Part shown: piece by piece, positions 1 through 10,689 of the stretch | Layout: each line of letters starts with the position of its first letter | How positions within the stretch are numbered: position 1 is the stretch's first letter | Source of the DNA: Bostrychus sinensis | Taxonomy: Eukaryota > Chordata > Actinopteri > Gobiiformes > Eleotridae | Assembly (NCBI GenBank): GCA_020698575.1 | Contig: CM036242.1 | Location: 15,233,124-15,297,123 of the forward strand | Direction: 5' to 3' | DNA: 64,000 nucleotides | Notes under the pieces: generated by a model | Seen by the model: the letters and a program-made list of their open reading frames with translations, nothing else | Told to the model about the DNA's origin: nothing | Database searches by the model: none | Program-made: the position numbers and the translations under genes

Positions 1-780
1 CTGTGGTTGTCATTGCAATAGCGCAGCTGCCACCTGAGATATTCCACATATGACATTTATCCAGGGGAGGGCATTGACAGATGCTTCAAAGCAGCTTTGT
101 GGCACGGCCAAGAAAGGCCCCTCGTCACTTTAGATAAGGCAGAGACTATCATATGAACCTGCATGTGGCTCTGCCATGTTGAAAAGCAAACAGGAGCAGC
201 TACATGGCCACCTTGCCTGCAGCAGACTGCCTCAGAGTGCTGTGCTGAGGAAGTTAGAGAATGCACAGCTTGACAAAATGCTCATTGCCACATTCCACAT
301 CAGTGTGTTTACAGGGGCAGGTTGGCTCTTAGTGGCACACTAACGGGTATGCTACAGGCTGTCAGGCTGCACTCTCTGAGGTGCCCCTGTACAAGCCTGA
401 TGACGCATGTTCAGCTTCACTGTTTACAGTGCACGCTTCAGCTGCACCCCTTCAGCACACTTATTTTAGTTATTTAGTTCAGTTTAATCTCTGAACAAAC
501 ACATTTATACAAGCATCTTACAACCAAACTTTGCAGTTGCAAATTATACTCCCACTCTAAGAAATACAATTGTAAAAAAATATCTTGGTAAGACTGTGTT
601 CCTGACTCCTCACTTACCAACATTTCAGATTTTAATTTTTAAACTGTCCAATCAAATATTTCAAATCAAAAAAATGCTGCAACAAATCTTCATTTTTATA
701 CATAAAAGCATCACAGAGAGGAGAGTTTATGAAATAGCATTTCATTTATTAAATACATTTTAAATAACTTTACCCATGAA
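1..780. other. Unannotated intergenic or intronic sequence
   Basis: No coding frame longer than about 70 codons, no recognisable transposon and no RNA gene is visible. Composition is mixed in the first 450 bases and becomes AT-rich after that. The first 450 bases are free of simple repeats and could hold regulatory sequence, but nothing specific supports this. Confidence 0.5.
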
Positions 781-808
781 GCTGAAGATGTATGTCTGTG
801 TGTGTAAA

Positions 809-826
809 GGGTGGGGTGGGGTGGGG
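809..826 (+). other. G-quadruplex-forming motif
   Basis: Four runs of three to four G are separated by single T residues (runs at 809-811, 813-816, 818-821 and 823-826). A T tract follows at 828-842. Single-base loops are the arrangement known to favour a very stable parallel G-quadruplex. Whether it folds or has a role here is unknown. Confidence 0.75.
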
Positions 827-845
827 TGTTTTTTTTTTTTTTCTT

Positions 846-2740
846 ACTCGTAAAATTACTCTTGTAATGAGTATTGAGAATGAGAATTACATGGTCAGGG
901 TTGAGTCACAATCCAGTGGATTTAATTTGTGTTTCATACACTACTCAATGACGTGAACAAGAATATACAGCCAAATATAGGTTTTCAGAGTTATTAGTGT
1001 GGCAGTTTTGGCAAAAGAATTGTCAACTGCAAAGTTACAATGTCGATTAACGAGTTAAGGTAACCAATTGTTAAGGCAAAAATAAACAGCAGGGGAAAGT
1101 ACAATCACAATTAACACATGAAGCCAAGAGGGAAGCTCTTCTAATGAAATGCCATAGCTTAATACACCATAATATATCTTCACAATTGTTCCTGAAGCCA
1201 CACCACAGACCAGTTGAGCAGCCTGAAGGGTGTGTTTTCTGGCTTCTTGGCGGTGGTGAGGTTTGGTGGGCGCTGGAGGTACGAAAAACTAAAACTAATC
1301 AATCTTGCCTTTGTTTCCTGGCATTGCCTCTGTTTGTCCTGTGGTCATGCTCCATCCAAGCGTCACACAGGAGCCAGCGATTCTGTACTTCACTCCCAAA
1401 CGGTCCCCAGGCACAGAGCAGCGGCCCAGTGCTGGACTGGTGTTGGCGCTGATCAAGAAGCAAAGTCAGGCCTCATCACAAGCTTGACTTCAGTGTTTAC
1501 CAACAGCCTGCATGACCTTTACAGGCGACTGTGTGTATTGATTACATGCGTTCTTGTAGTGGCACTGTTAAAAAGATGTTTTGCTCAGGGGTATTTAGCA
1601 TGCCAACTTGTATTCTCCTCAGACACAAAGCCCACCTGCATGGAGACGAGCGTGGGAAGGCAAGCAAGGCAAAGGTCACACTCATATGAGCACTGTCCCA
1701 GAGTTAAGAACTGTTTGAGAAACTTTTTTGCATATGAGATACATTATCACAGTATAGAATAACAACTTTTCACTGCTATTGGTTTATAATGCAATGTTGT
1801 TTTTGGTCTGCCTTGTTAGAACTGCATTACGATCATATGAAAAGTTAATATTCCTGGTTAAACATAACATGATAAAGTTGCTAGGCTAGCACATAACATC
1901 AGTTTATGTCTAGTGCATTTCTTAGGCATCCATGTCATTACAATCCAGTGACATACTTTGCAGCATTGAAGACATTTCATCTCATCCAAATGCTGTATTA
2001 CATGTCCGGACTACAATTATTTACTTCTTTATTAAGCAATAAAGGCGTTTTTTTTTTTTTTGTTTTTTTTTTTTCTTATTGATATATTTGGCATTTCAAT
2101 GCTATATTAGATGGCACAATGGAGAAGCGACAGGAAATTATGGGGGAGAAAGCAGGGGGAGGCATTTGGTAAATCCTCTGAGTTTGGACTGATACCCATG
2201 CCACCAAGGCGAGCTGCAGTCTCACTGCACATGCACAGGCTTTACGGTGGCCAATAATGTTTTAATTACTAAAAGATAATTCTGCTTGAACAATTCTGCT
2301 GTAAAAAACAAAAGACATGAACGTATATAACCAAAGTATCTGGCTTTGCTGTGTAGAGGCCCACAAAATACTAACTCACTAACTGCACAAGCCATATTTT
2401 AGCAGTGCCACAGGGACTAATATGAAGGACATGTGCATGCCTTCAGAGCAGAGAGGTCAACCCAGGTAAAACAACATGCTTTTAAAAGTTCAAAGTAGAA
2501 AATGATCAGCAAGCAAATCTCATATATCACTACATGTTAATACAGTATACAGTAGCTCAGCAGGTGCGGGAGTCACAGCCGCTGCCAGGGATCTCGACAC
2601 ACTGAAAACATAAAACATGCCCCCTATCATCGCAAACTAATCTAGCCTTATACCATTATTTTGAGAATTTCCTGGGCTCCTGTCAGTCACGGGCCCATGG
2701 AATTATCTTATAACTTTTCTTCCCCCTACGGCGACACTGG
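846..2740. other. Unannotated sequence with a poly-T tract
   Basis: The longest open frame in this part of the window (1214-1762, 182 codons, plus) has no recognisable domain and shadows other frames, so it is not called a gene. An interrupted T tract lies at about 2049-2074. The stretch at about 1380-1530 is compositionally balanced and repeat-free. Nothing else is supported. Confidence 0.5.
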
Positions 2741-2918
2741 CGGCAGTAGCTCAGTAGGCAGAGATGTTCGCTCACTAGTATGATTGGTGGAGGTTGGAGA
2801 GGCTGTAGACGCAGAATGGCAGCCAAGTCTCTGTCAGCCTGCCCCAGGACAGCTGTGGCTTAAGTAGCTTCCCAGCACTGAGTGTGATTCAGGAATGAAT
2901 ACACATGTAAATCTAATC

Positions 2919-2922
<4 letters not shown>
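2741..2922 (+). mobile_element. tRNA-headed SINE copy
   Basis: Bases 2747-2758 match the tRNA/Pol III A-box pattern (TRGCNNAGTNGG), in the middle of a head resembling a tRNA 5' half. The body that follows resembles a SINE body I recognise from fish genomes, with a 'cagctgtggct' core and then 'gtgtgattc...gaatgaat'. The copy ends in an (ATT)n tract, as expected for a retroposed 3' tail. The B-box region (about 2805-2815) is degenerate, so this is a SINE relic rather than a tRNA gene. No clear target duplication was found. Confidence 0.6.

Positions 2923-3010
<88 letters not shown>
2920..3010. repeat. Compound microsatellite (ATT)n-(AGT)n
   Basis: About 13 ATT units (2920-2960) pass directly into about 16 AGT units (2961-3010). 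The switch needs one substitution per unit, which suggests that a point-mutated unit expanded separately. It directly follows the SINE tail. Confidence 0.95.
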
Positions 3011-3289
3011 AATTGCAGTTTTTATTGCTTTTCCTATTTCTGTATGTGGGAAAATACTAAAATATGAAAATACATGCTGTATTCTGATGAAAACAAGTTT
3101 TAGTTTATAAATAGCTGCAGTCTGGTGGATGATGGCAAAGTTCATCTTTTACTGAGCTGTGCAGAGGCTGGCTCGATCCTGTGTATCATTGTGTTCCCAT
3201 AAATGTTTCAAGTGTCGACTCTACCCATTTTGTCATTTGACCTGGTAGCGCAGATTTGGACTGTGCAGGCACCCGGCCTCTATTGAAAG

Positions 3290-3610
3290 TGCTAAAGTAA
3301 AACCTCCAGCAGCAGCCGCGGTCTGAAGAGAGGAGCCCTGCCTTCCTCAACCAGATTCAAAGCAACAGCCCAAGCACTTATCACAGAGGGAAGGGATCCA
3401 TTTTTCAGAGATGCCTGGTGAGGAAGCATTTCAAATTCCTGACACTCGGACAGGGAAGTCGCTGTGTGGTTCTCACCAGGGCCCCCACGCTGAGCTCCAG
3501 ACTCCCATATTACTTGTGAGCCTTTGCTTGCCTCTGCCTCTCCAGCTCCCCTGTGGCTGTGGCTAAGGATGGGCTGGGTGATCTCACCGCAATACTTCAG
3601 CTGGCACATG
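3290..3610. promoter_or_regulatory. Candidate non-coding regulatory block
   Basis: This is a GC-richer, repeat-free block in AT-rich surroundings, ending just before a T16 tract at 3622-3637. A 134-codon minus-strand frame overlaps it but has no domain signal. Regulatory function is inference from composition only. Confidence 0.2.
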
Positions 3611-3637
3611 AAGAGCAACAGTTTTTTTTTTTTTTTT

Positions 3638-4889
3638 GGTTGGTTTGTTTGTTTTTCCACAAAGAAGTCAGACACAGTCCAAATAAGTGTATGCATTATT
3701 TAGTTTTATTGACACAAACATCTTTATTAAGCAGTGGTATAAAAGCGGACAGGAGCAATGACACGGAAGGTAAAAATTAAATGGCTGTGGACAATGCCAA
3801 GGGCTTAATGGCACTTAGGTAGACAGCTGTTTCAGAAAAAAAGGCTATCCCATAATCTTATTAAAAGGAGACATATCTGCTTTTTTCAGGCTTTTTGAAA
3901 TTGTTTTGGACTTCTTTGCATTACTGTTTCATATTTTATAACTTAAAAATAATGTATGAAAAACATCTTTGGGGGAGATATTTCTTGGATTTTGGATTAG
4001 CAGTCTGTTGCCCCGTGCTGGCAGGACTGGACAGAGCATAAAATGGCTATTTAGCATGGCTATTAGTAACATGACGCTAACAGATAAATAAATGAGCTGA
4101 CCGCTTCATAGTGATTCCGATTTAAGCACTGACATGATCAGAGTGAGTGTTGTGAAGGTGTGTGGGCTTTAGAAACATGCAGGAGCACTTCTTGGTTTCA
4201 TGGGTCTATGTAGAGCTGTGTTTCAAGCTCTTGAAAAGGGCAGCAACAGGATTACTCAAACATGCATTAATTAAACAAAATATCACTTCGGGTATGTTTT
4301 GGAGGTGCAAATAACATTGTAACATAGTTAAAAGCTCAAAAAAGTCAACTTAGCATAATAGGGGATCTTTAATGTGCATTGTAACTCTGTGTTTTCTCTT
4401 GTAAATTCAGGGCATGTGGTAATTCTAGTTAATGTCCCTCTTAAGATATACTGATGCTATGGCAGGCTATGACTATGTAGGTTATGTTCACCATGGAAAA
4501 CAACATGATTAAATCATTCTCATGGTTACCTTTCAAAATAAACAATATTACATGACCATAAAATGTACCTCAATAAAAGGCATTTTACCATTTTCCATTA
4601 TGAAAATCAAGAAATATACCATTTTATGATTTGTGAGAAAAGTATCTTGGCTTAACAGGTGAGCTTAAAACTAGTTAAAAATCCTAAGAAAAAAAAAAGT
4701 TTTATTTATGGTTGTTTGTAAAGTTGAGCTACTAAGTTGTGTTGCTGTTGTTATTGTTTGTTTTTTTCCAAAGAAATTAACAAAGATTTGATTATGCTTG
4801 CATCACACACTTAAATAAAGAGCTGCTCCTATTTGCTGTTGGTTTATTTAATGCTGGTGATAATACAGGGTTAATGCTGGCTATATGCA
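3638..4889. other. Unannotated AT-rich sequence
   Basis: No transposon ends, coding frames or tandem repeats beyond short A and T runs are seen. Confidence 0.5.
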
Positions 4890-5874
4890 CAGTGGCAAGA
4901 AAAAGTATGTACCGCCCTTAGCATTTTTCCTTTATTGTTGCCTTACAACCTGGAATTTAAATGGATCATTGAGAGGTTCATGTCAGTCACTTTACATCAC
5001 ATGACAACAACTATTGTGAAGCAAATTAGGATATGACAGAAAAACAGAAGACTTGAGTGTGCAAAAGTATGTACCCCCTTTTTAAAAAGGTCCTTAAATG
5101 AGACCCAGTGTTACTCACCCTCAGAGGTCACAGAAATAATTAGATAAGGTCGGTCTTTTTGCAATTCTACTGTCATTATGCCACAAAAGACAATTTAATT
5201 CATCATTACAACATGTAAAAGATAAGGAACCACAACAAACCTGCCTAAAGAGGAACATCTAAAACTCACAAACCGGGCAAGGAGTGCATTCATCAGAGAG
5301 GCAACAATAAGACCAAAGGTGACCCTGAAAGAGCTGCAGAGCTCCACAGCAGAGACTGTTGTATCTGTCCACAGGACCACTCTGACCCATACACTCTATA
5401 AAGCTGGCTGTGTGGAAGAGTGGCCATAGCTTGAAGAAAATAATAACAAAACGTGTTTTGTGTTTGCCAAAATGCACGTGGAAGACTCCCCAAACACGAA
5501 AAGGTCCAATTAAAATGAGCCATCAATGAAAGTGTGTAGCACAAACCTAGCACCTGACTGTGCCCCCCTCTCTAAAGTGAAGCCTGGTGATGGCAGTGTC
5601 CTGCTGTGGGATATTTGTCATTGGTAGGGACTAAAGAAACAAAGGGTGGAGCTAAACACAGGACAGTTTTTGAAGATGACTCAAACTGTGCTGTGCATGT
5701 CCTCCAACCTGAAGGAGCTTGAGCTGTTTTTAGATGAAGAATAAGCACAAGTCCCAGTGATTTTATGAACCATGCTCATAAACACTTATCCTAGAAAAGA
5801 TGGAGCTGAAAGTCCTTCAGAAGATGGTTCTACAGAGTAGTAACTTGAGAGGGTACATACGGTCACGTTTTCAC

Positions 5875-5931
<57 letters not shown>

Positions 5932-6033
5932 GTGGTGTAAAGTGAACCTCTCAATCATCCATTTAAATACCAGGTTGTAAGGCAACAATAAAAGAAAAAG
6001 GCTAAGGGGGGTACATACTTTTGCTTGCCACTG
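4890..6033 (+). mobile_element. Degenerate Tc1-like DNA transposon
   Basis: Terminal inverted repeats of about 95 bases match closely: left 4890-4985, right about 5938-6033. Both begin with the same 'cagtggcaag' end. A TA follows the right end; the base pair before the left end is CA, probably a mutated TA target duplication. In between, scattered blocks on the plus strand (about 5290-5400 and 5580-5720) can be read as pieces of a Tc1-like transposase in broken frames. No frame exceeds 90 codons, so the copy is non-coding. A (TA)n tract at 5879-5925 interrupts the right arm. Confidence 0.8.
5879..5925. repeat. (TA)n microsatellite inside the Tc1-like relic
   Basis: Uninterrupted TA dinucleotide tract just inside the right inverted repeat of the 4890-6033 element. 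Confidence 0.95.
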
Positions 6034-6764
6034 TATATTGGGAAAAATGTTTAATACAATTCTCAATTCTGATGCATAATAGGCTGTAGTCTACCAATAG
6101 CATTGTTGTCAATATATATTCCAATTAATAACATGCTTCAGTATTATATTCTCCATCGGGCCTATGCTATTGCTCCACAGTGCTGAACTCCTCAACTCTG
6201 TTACTGAATTAGAACCTGAAATAACTCCAGTCTGATGTAAACCACTCATTGCAATCAGCCATGTCTTAAAGTTGGCATCTGAACATCAACAGCAAGCAAA
6301 GATCATACAGTACTCAGAAACATTGGGTCAACAGCAGGTCACTGACTATGTGTATTTGCAGTGGAATGCAAATGTCCAAGGAAAGCATTTTCAGCAGTGA
6401 ATTTCAAACTCTCCACCATGGCAGGCACAGACCTCACGGAAACTGGAAGATGTTCCTCAAAGTAGGAGGTAATTTAATTTTTGATCTTTCCAAATGAAAT
6501 CATAATTCAATTTAAATCTTTCTCTGCCTCACTTTATTTCTTCTCTCTTATTTAATTTGGCCTGTAACTGTAAGCACAGACAGTTGGAGAATGCAGATTC
6601 AGTTCTTATTAAAATGAAATTGCAAATAAAGAGTGAATTTGCTTCTGAAGAAGGAGTATATTAGAACTTTCAATGAGTTTGATGAAGATTCAGAAGACAT
6701 TTTTTCCATGATAGACAAATGTATGCACACCATTATAATATGGACTTGGTTGTATGTAGAGATG
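6034..6764. other. Unannotated AT-rich sequence
   Basis: Only short frames (60-73 codons) on both strands, overlapping one another. No repeat family recognised. Confidence 0.5.
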
Positions 6765-6998
6765 CACGTAAGCAGAGTCATTTGTGCTCCTGCCTCTCAA
6801 CAAGGAGGTTATGAGTTTGATCTCTGAAGTGGAGTCTGGGTATCCTCCTGGTGTTACTGTAGGTTCTCTACAGGTACCCTGGCTTCCTCCCTCTGTCCAA
6901 ACCAAAGGCATGCAGGGTGTACCCCACCTAGTAGTGAAAGAGAAACATAAACATAGTTGCTGGGATTGGCTCCAGCCACTTGCAACAGAAATAAATTA
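6765..6998 (+). mobile_element. Short retroposon fragment, family A
   Basis: Degenerate copy of a common fish interspersed repeat. In order it has a 'gctcctgcctc' head, a 'ggagtctgg' block, a 'tggcttcctccctctgtcc' block, a 'cagggtgtaccccacct' block and a 'gctgggattggctccagcc' tail. The same blocks recur at 7068, 14095, 17020, 19670/20974, 29200, 33500, 41640, 56345 and 63650. Family name not assigned. Confidence 0.6.
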
Positions 6999-7067
6999 AC
7001 AAAATGAATGTAAAATTGTCTTTGTCACAGGAAAGTTGAATTAAGACGGGTTAGATTCTTTGACCGA

Positions 7068-7235
7068 ATGGGGCCTTTCTGGGTGGAGTTTGCATGTTCT
7101 TCCCATGTCTGTGTTTTCCTCTGGGTGCTCCTGTTTCCCCTACCACTAAAAAACATATGGGTCAGATTGACCTGTAGCAGCAGCATGCTCAGTCACAGCG
7201 GGTCAGGACGATCCCTCCATCCCTATGCAATTTCA
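7068..7235 (+). mobile_element. Short retroposon fragment, family A
   Basis: Carries the 'gtggagtttgcatgttctt' and 'tctgggtgctcctgtttccc' blocks of family A, followed by a 'cactaaaaaacat' stretch. It begins where the preceding copy would repeat, so it is a separate insertion. Its closest relative in the window is 29200-29300. Confidence 0.65.
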
Positions 7236-7339
7236 TTGTACACCTTTAATGTATAATTTTATTTTCAATGTTGAACTTATTTGAAGCTTAAATATAGTTT
7301 TGATAGAGTTTTTCCTGGTGCTCCAATTACATCCCATAA

Positions 7340-7490
7340 TACCTAAATATTGTGTATGGGCTATCTAGTGTATCTAAAAATTGTCCATATTAAAGAAAAG
7401 CGAGTGTGAAGGGTTGTCTGTGAGCACCAAGACTAACTGGCCATTGCCCAGGATACACTCTGCTTCAGGCCCAAAGTAGCTTTAAAGGCC
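7340..7490 (+). mobile_element. Short retroposon fragment, family A (3' half, weak)
   Basis: Resembles the 3' half of family A: 'gagtgtgaagggttgtctgtg', then 'actggccattgcccaggata', then a 'gccccagcc' end. Strongly diverged. Confidence 0.4.
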
Positions 7491-8164
7491 CCAGCCACAC
7501 AATACACTTTAAATAGTCAGGGTTTATAAAGCTAAACAATAAGCAAACAATATGACCTTTCCTTAAATGCTGCAATAATGACAGACTGACACACACAAAC
7601 AAACTTGCCAGTGTGTTTTAAAAAAAAAAAAAGACATTGAGTGCAGAATACTAAACTAATGGTATCCCACTTTTCACGAAGCCAGCCCACACAGGCTTCC
7701 TCATCAATAACTGATCCCATGGTCCACTGGTTCTACTGTCTGCGGTATAGGAACAAAAGTGGCCGCCATCCTCCACACATACAGTACATGCCCCGCACAC
7801 ACCCAGGCCTGGAGCACCGCTGTGGGTGATGAATGACACTCCATTTAGGGATCAAAGCAGGTGAGTGGAGCCGAGCGGAGAGAGAGCGGTGGCTTCTTCT
7901 ACTGTTACACTGCAACACAATGCTGCTGCTGTAGCCCAGTGGCTCCGGCTGGGCTGCTGCCCCGCTCTACACAGCTCTGTCATCTCCACTCTTATTCATC
8001 CACGCATGCCTCACTCCTTCATGCATGGTGAGATTACACGGGCATTGTTTCCTCTTTAGTGGTCTGGTTAATAAGGAAACAAAGGACAATGCGGTTGGCT
8101 TTGTAATGACTAGAAAGTGGCTACATTGTGTATGAATTATTATTAGAATTATCATAGGTGATTA
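7491..8164. other. Unannotated sequence, central part GC-richer
   Basis: A12 tract at about 7621-7632. The part at 7740-8040 is GC-richer and repeat-free and could be regulatory. Several overlapping frames of about 62 codons on both strands look like composition effects. No gene is supported. Confidence 0.4.
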
Positions 8165-8290
8165 TGATCCAGCCACAGTGGTTGACATAGTGTCCCAAGC
8201 CCAGATAAATGGAGAGAGTTGCGTCAGGAAGGGCATCAGGCATAAAACATATGCCAAATCAATATATGAATGCACAGGAGGCAGATGATA
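8165..8290 (+). mobile_element. RTE-type tail fragment, family B
   Basis: Contains 'ggagagagttgcgtcagga' and 'agggcatcaggcataaaac', then 'tgccaaatca'. These are the 3' blocks of a fish retroposon tail that I associate with RTE-clade LINEs. Related copies lie at 8485, 46765 and 49735. Confidence 0.55.
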
Positions 8291-8382
8291 TCTCACGTGT
8301 TATTGTTGTGAGTTACCACAAAGCCGATTAACCTCAATCAAGCTTTTATACTCGTGATATATGTCGTTTTTTAAAAGTCAAT

Positions 8383-8398
8383 GGGGGGGGGGGGGGGG
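8383..8398 (+). repeat. Poly-G tract (G16)
   Basis: Sixteen uninterrupted G residues. Long G homopolymers are rare in vertebrate DNA. The length should be treated as uncertain because sequencers miscall such runs. Confidence 0.9.
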
Positions 8399-8484
8399 TT
8401 AAAGGCTCAAAAAAGTTGATTTAGCAAAATAAGACTGCAACATGAATGTACTTGTAATGTATACTAATTGGGCTGATTGGGAGT

Positions 8485-8700
8485 GACAGTGGGGCAGTGG
8501 GTTGAGGCAGTTCAAACCTTTCTTGTACTGCATACTGTTGTTATGTCCCTGGGCATGACACTTCACCCACACTGCCTAATACGGTCACTATGTGGCTGGT
8601 TGCAACAGAAAGGGCATCTGGCATAAAAACGTGCCAAATCACTGTGCGACTGGTTGGCTGTGCAACTTTTACAAAAAGAAAAGAAAGATTAAAAATACAT
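8485..8700 (+). mobile_element. Short retroposon copy with RTE-type tail, family B
   Basis: Head-like start ('acagtggggcagtgggttg'), then a 'ccctgggcatgacacttcacc' core, then the tail blocks 'gaaagggcatctggcataaa' and 'gccaaatcactgtg'. The copy ends in A-rich sequence. It is more complete than the copy at 8165. Confidence 0.6.
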
Positions 8701-9978
8701 CATGCTAGATATGATTATAAGTATAATATGTTATCTTCTAGCTTTATGAGATCCTGAGTTATGGTTTTCATTAACTGTGAACCATAAGTTTATGGAAACA
8801 TTTGACTTAGGAGGTAGGCCTGTGTCTCCATTGTAATTGCCTTGGGCTGCGAGAGGGGTCATGTCTATAGAAGTGGTGCCGTCTACACTTGAAGCTCAAT
8901 ATCTGCAGCTCTGAGCAGCTATCCTCTGCTCCCCTGTGGTCTGAGAGCTGCTGTCACATATCTTGCTTGCACCGACACAGCTATAGAGCCTTATTATTAC
9001 TTACATCACAACACACCTGCCCATGGAACACCCACACAAACACACACACAAAGTGGTATGAAAGTTCTCTATCAAGTATTGATCCTGTCTCTACACCTCC
9101 TCAATGTTGCACTTTTGTCTTTCCATTTTTCAAATACAGACGAAGTAAGCTAAACTGTTAAACAAGTTTTTATTAGGCAGCATACCACACATTTTTCTAC
9201 TTTTCTTTATTTTATCCGTGTTCTTTCTCACACAAGCGGCTCAGCTTTTCATGTGCCAAAACCAGTACAATGCTTGTCATGGAGCAGCAGGCTTCTATTG
9301 CAAGTGCATCCTTCCAAACACATACACAGAAATAAAAGGTGCTAGTGCTATGTGCAAACACTGAATTTTAAATAACCTGTGTTGATATACATAAAGAAAT
9401 AGGGCTACACAATAATGTATTGCTACAACATACAACAAAATTGCAATTTCTTTCACAAAATACTGCATGTATTGTAATAACAGTACTCTTTCAGACAGTA
9501 CTCTTCATATTAATAAAGGGTTCAGAAGATTAAATAAAATTGTGGTTCAGCAATATAGGTACCTGTGTTCTTAGTTTATATTTTTAGAACATTTAATACA
9601 CTGTAAAGCCAGAGATGACAGTTACTGTATTGTAAGTTATTGCTATTAGAATATTGCCTATAGAGTGACACAAGTCATTGTTAGAACTGGAGGTTAAGAA
9701 AAATATAATAAACATTTACAAAAAAGGATTATTTGTTTATAAATGCATTCAGATGTTATTTTATTTGTGTATTCTGCTGTTACTTAGGACTGAGTTATGT
9801 TGTTTTGTAAAGGGACTGGTCCTTGCTCAAACATGAAGATCTTATAGTTCAGGGCTAAATTTTCTTCTCTTTGAGCCACAAAACTCTTATATCTTTCAAT
9901 AGTGAAAAATCTACGAAAATAAATTTGTTAGAAGTTAGAATCTTTGCTTGTATCTCAAAATAGTACAGAATCCTTTAA
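8701..9978. other. Unannotated AT-rich sequence
   Basis: Short CA-rich stretch at about 9034-9051. Otherwise no repeat, coding frame or RNA gene was recognised. Confidence 0.5.
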
Positions 9979-10641
9979 AGGCTGGGACACACCGGGGCGA
10001 TCATCGGCCGTTGGGCGCGGTTGGTGACGCGAGTCTGTTTGGTGTTAATCCACACCATTGGACGTAGTGGGACACAGTTGAACATAGTTCTAGGCGACTG
10101 AACATGAAAAATCATCCTCAGGTGTCGTGCTCAATGAGTGCTTTGATTGGCTGTGTATCCCATTCACAATTTGTCAAACAGCTCGAGTTTAACATCAAAA
10201 TATAAGGAACTTTCTGTTCTACAACTACTTTACACATTATCTTTCCCACATCTATGAGATACAGTTAGCTTACCTTAGCTTGTAGCCTTGTGCAGATGAA
10301 AATATAATCCTCCTCTGAGACAAACAGCTGCAATAATCCAGTCTGTTTTATTCATTACTCTCAACAGACGTGTTTAATTTAGCGTAAGATTATTATTCAC
10401 TGATGAATACTAGAGTTTTGTTTAGTAGTCTTATGTTACCGCAGAGTTTAGTGACTTGTGCCATCTGCTAATATAAATAGTTATTACATTTTGCACATGT
10501 GCACTGCTCGGTCGTGGGTTTGAGTTGCTTTGGTGTGTCTGTAGCTACTTTCAGTGGCAACAGTGGGAGATGTAAGGAGACAAAGCAGTCGCTCCGCCTC
10601 TGCTGACAGTGGTCGGGCGATGGGTTGGTGTGTCTAAGGCT
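9979..10641. mobile_element. Harbinger-like MITE (663 bp)
   Basis: Ends are imperfect inverted repeats. The first 15 bases and the reverse complement of the last 15 match at 12 positions, sharing a 'GACACACC' core. TAA flanks both sides (9976-9978 and 10642-10644), consistent with the 3-bp duplications of PIF/Harbinger elements. A TTAA reading, which would suggest piggyBac, cannot be excluded. There is no transposase frame, so it is non-autonomous. Confidence 0.65.
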
Positions 10642-10689
10642 TAAGTCACACCTGCATCCAGTGATCCACACCAAAATTATTTTGTCCTT

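Noticed and set aside
1214..1762. 182-codon open frame, the longest in the window
   Set aside because: No recognisable domain, no splice context and overlapping alternative frames. Such a length is expected by chance in 64 kb across six frames.
2741..2830. Possible tRNA gene
   Set aside because: Only the A-box half matches. The B-box and acceptor pairing are absent, and a SINE body follows.
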